From contig JASIKV010000363.1 of assembly GCA_030049455.1 (NCBI GenBank), forward strand, positions 1-7,996: a DNA stretch of 7,996 nucleotides. Reading direction: 5' to 3'. Shown in pieces: positions 6,789-7,996 of the stretch (within the stretch, counting starts at the first letter, position 1; each line of letters starts with the position of its first letter). Position numbers and translations under genes: made by a program. Origin of the DNA: Terriglobia bacterium (GTDB taxonomy: Bacteria > Acidobacteriota > Terriglobia > UBA7540). The notes below the pieces were generated by a model, which made no database searches, was not told where the DNA came from, and saw nothing but the letters and a program-made list of their open reading frames with translations.

Positions 6789-7157
6789 CTAGTTCGTCGC
6801 CTCAAATGCGAAGTCCTCACAGTTCAGCGAAAGGCATTTTTCCTCTTCCTCGAGAACGCGGTAGGTTGTGTGTTCCAGCTGACTGTCGGAAATGTCGCGG
6901 ATCATGACCCGCCATCCGACGAACGTTAAATTCAGGTCGCCGATCCTCACTTCCGTTGAGTTCATAAACCTCAATTTCAGCCGAGCACCCTCCGGTATCA
7001 GGTCGTTGGTTAGCTCCACCGCAACATCGCACATAACTGTACCGTCCTTTGCCGCGCGCTTCTCCACCCCGAGACGCACGAGGTACGGGAATTTCGTGCC
7101 ATTGTCATACAGCGAAAGAAAACTTCTGACCTTGTCCCCTGAATGGCTCGAGCTCAT
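6789..7157 (-). CDS. hypothetical protein, 122 aa, no recognised family
   Basis: I do not recognise this gene. The product has no signal peptide or transmembrane segment and is rich in alternating hydrophobic segments that look like beta strands: YLVRLGVEKR, TVMCDVAVELTND, ARLKLRFMNSTEVRIGDL, LTFVGWRVMIRDIS and TTYRVLEEEE, ending in CLSLNCEDFAFEATN. A small single-domain beta fold is likely. Cysteines lie in the second strand and at CLSLNC near the end. AGGAG is followed after 3 nt by tandem ATGATG (7160/7157); I chose 7157 for 6-nt spacing. The frame stays open to a GTG at 7334, which would overlap the sulfatase gene by 71 nt and has no supporting site. The gene is 106 nt downstream of the sulfatase stop on the same strand, so co-transcription is possible. 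Mid-length small beta proteins include immunity proteins, but no toxin gene is present here to support that. Confidence 0.7.
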   Translation of the reverse strand: MSSSHSGDKVRSFLSLYDNGTKFPYLVRLGVEKRAAKDGTVMCDVAVELTNDLIPEGARLKLRFMNSTEVRIGDLNLTFVGWRVMIRDISDSQLEHTTYRVLEEEEKCLSLNCEDFAFEATN

Positions 7158-7196
7158 CATCGTCTCCTTCTGAACGCCTGCGGGCCTGTCTATCTC

Positions 7197-7228
7197 GGGA
7201 AATGTGCTCCTGACCGTCCCCATTTCCG
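7197..7228. repeat. palindrome in the sulfatase-orphan gap, candidate dispersed repeat
   Basis: GGAAATG (7198-7204) and CATTTCC (7221-7227) are perfect 7-bp inverted arms around a 16-nt loop containing TGACCGTCCC. The minus-strand wording GGGACGGTCAGGAGCACATT resembles, from memory, short dispersed elements linked to REP-associated tyrosine transposases, but I cannot confirm copy number from one window. It is not followed by a T-run on either strand, so it is not a standard terminator for the sulfatase gene. Confidence 0.3.
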
Positions 7229-7263
7229 TAGGTTCCCTAATTGACGGACGGACCTCCTCAGGA

Positions 7264-7996
7264 CTATGGCACAACTTCATTGTCCGGCGAGTGCCAGGCG
7301 AATAGCTTTTCCTTGAGTTCGTCGCGTTTCTCACGGTAAGCGGGAAGAGACGCCAGATTTTTCATTTCCGCCGGATCGGTTTCGAGGTCAAACAACTCAT
7401 CGAGGTCGCCCACGTAGTAGCAATACTTGTAATGGCCGTGGCGGACCATAGCTCCTGGGCTTTTGGACTTCAGCCGCATTTCCGCGAAGACCGTACCCTC
7501 CGCCTCAGCGCCAGGCTCGTGAAGGAGCCGCGCGATGCTCGATCCGTCGAGCGCTGTGGGCGCGGGGGCGCCGCAAAGTTCGAGAATCGTAGAAGCCAAC
7601 TGTACCAGGCTGACGGGCGCCGGGCAGAGCGCGCCTGGGGGCGTGATCCCCGGCGCGCGGAAGAAAAGCGGCACTCCCGCAGCGGGTTCGTAAAAGGTCA
7701 TTTTCTGCCAGAGGCCCTTTTCGCCCAGCATCTCCCCATGGTCCGAGGTGTAGAGGACGATGGTGTTTTCCTCCAGCCCCAGTTCCTGGAGGGTGCGAAG
7801 GAGCTTGCCGATGTTGTCGTCCGTCTGCGCCAGGCCGGCGTAATACAGCGCGGTGTGCAGCTTCGCGGCTTCCGGAAAGCGCAGTTCCGGGCATCCGCCA
7901 TCGTAATGAATCCTCTCCTGCACCCAATGGGGGGTCGTCGCCGGGTCAACCTTTCCCCAGGTCTCCGGCAGCTTCATGTCCTCAGCAAGAAACATT
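7264..7996 (-). CDS. sulfatase, C-terminal half (5' end off window), choline-sulfatase-like
   Basis: The last 243 residues or so of a sulfatase (alkaline phosphatase superfamily, PF00884), which hydrolyses sulfate esters; full proteins are usually 450-550 residues. The frame is open to the right edge, and the Met at 7995 is most likely internal. In window numbering, ALYYAGLAQTDDNIGKLL (49-66) is the helix before the second metal-binding segment; TSDHGEMLGEKGLWQKMTFY (83-102) holds the Asp85-His86 metal-site pair and Lys98, which corresponds to the conserved sulfate-binding lysine; VPLFFRAPG (108-116) follows. The ending ELFDLETDPAEMKNLA (200-215) is the usual C-terminal signature. The SDHGxMLGExGLWxKMxF pattern is close to that of choline sulfatase BetC, but the substrate cannot be decided from this half. 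The catalytic CxPSR/CxAGR motif, which becomes formylglycine or is Ser, lies off window. No signal peptide can be judged. It may begin a minus-strand run with the 122-aa and TPR genes. Confidence 0.92.
   Translation of the reverse strand, partial: MFLAEDMKLPETWGKVDPATTPHWVQERIHYDGGCPELRFPEAAKLHTALYYAGLAQTDDNIGKLLRTLQELGLEENTIVLYTSDHGEMLGEKGLWQKMTFYEPAAGVPLFFRAPGITPPGALCPAPVSLVQLASTILELCGAPAPTALDGSSIARLLHEPGAEAEGTVFAEMRLKSKSPGAMVRHGHYKYCYYVGDLDELFDLETDPAEMKNLASLPAYREKRDELKEKLFAWHSPDNEVVP

Noticed and set aside
7158..7334. N-terminal extension of the 122-aa protein to a GTG at 7334
   Set aside because: It would overlap the sulfatase gene by 71 nt, runs through the palindrome and has no ribosome binding site, whereas AGGAG sits right before ATGATG at 7160/7157.

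Overview
The window reads like ordinary chromosomal DNA from a soil member of the Acidobacteriota. This rests on three things seen in the sequence: a TIGR03435-type secreted protein (a family greatly expanded in soil Acidobacteria), a small exported protein with the 'LGDLAR...YTNDD' signature I associate with acidobacterial hypothetical proteins, and a GC-rich base composition with AGGAG ribosome binding sites. No 16S rRNA, tRNA, CRISPR array, integrase or intact insertion sequence was found, so the lineage is inferred from gene families only.

Layout, left to right. Positions 1-245 (+) are the 3' end of a LutC/LUD-domain gene whose body lies upstream of the window. It converges on a TIGR03435 protein gene (293-1225, -). 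A 323-nt divergent gap (1226-1548) separates that gene from a cytoplasmic ankyrin-repeat protein gene (1549-3444, +). The gap holds one good promoter candidate for the ankyrin gene, a weaker one for the TIGR03435 gene, and a structured leader whose hairpin abuts the ankyrin gene's ribosome binding site. A 200-aa exported protein of unknown function follows (3545-4147, +). It converges on a large exported TPR protein gene (4199-6649, -) made almost wholly of 22 tandem 34-residue repeats. Upstream of that on the same strand are a 122-aa orphan (6789-7157, -) and the C-terminal half of a choline-sulfatase-like sulfatase (7264-7996, -), which is cut by the right edge.

How the genes relate. Sulfatase, orphan and TPR genes share a strand with gaps of 97-139 nt, so they could be partly co-transcribed, but no shared pathway is evident. 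The ankyrin and TPR proteins are repeat scaffolds without a catalytic domain; three products (TIGR03435, the 200-aa protein, the TPR protein) carry signal peptides and act outside the cytoplasm. I do not see a convincing new multi-gene system. The points most worth a second look are the uniform 22-repeat TPR solenoid, the ankyrin gene's structured leader and its N-terminal module, the 122-aa orphan, and a palindromic candidate repeat next to it.
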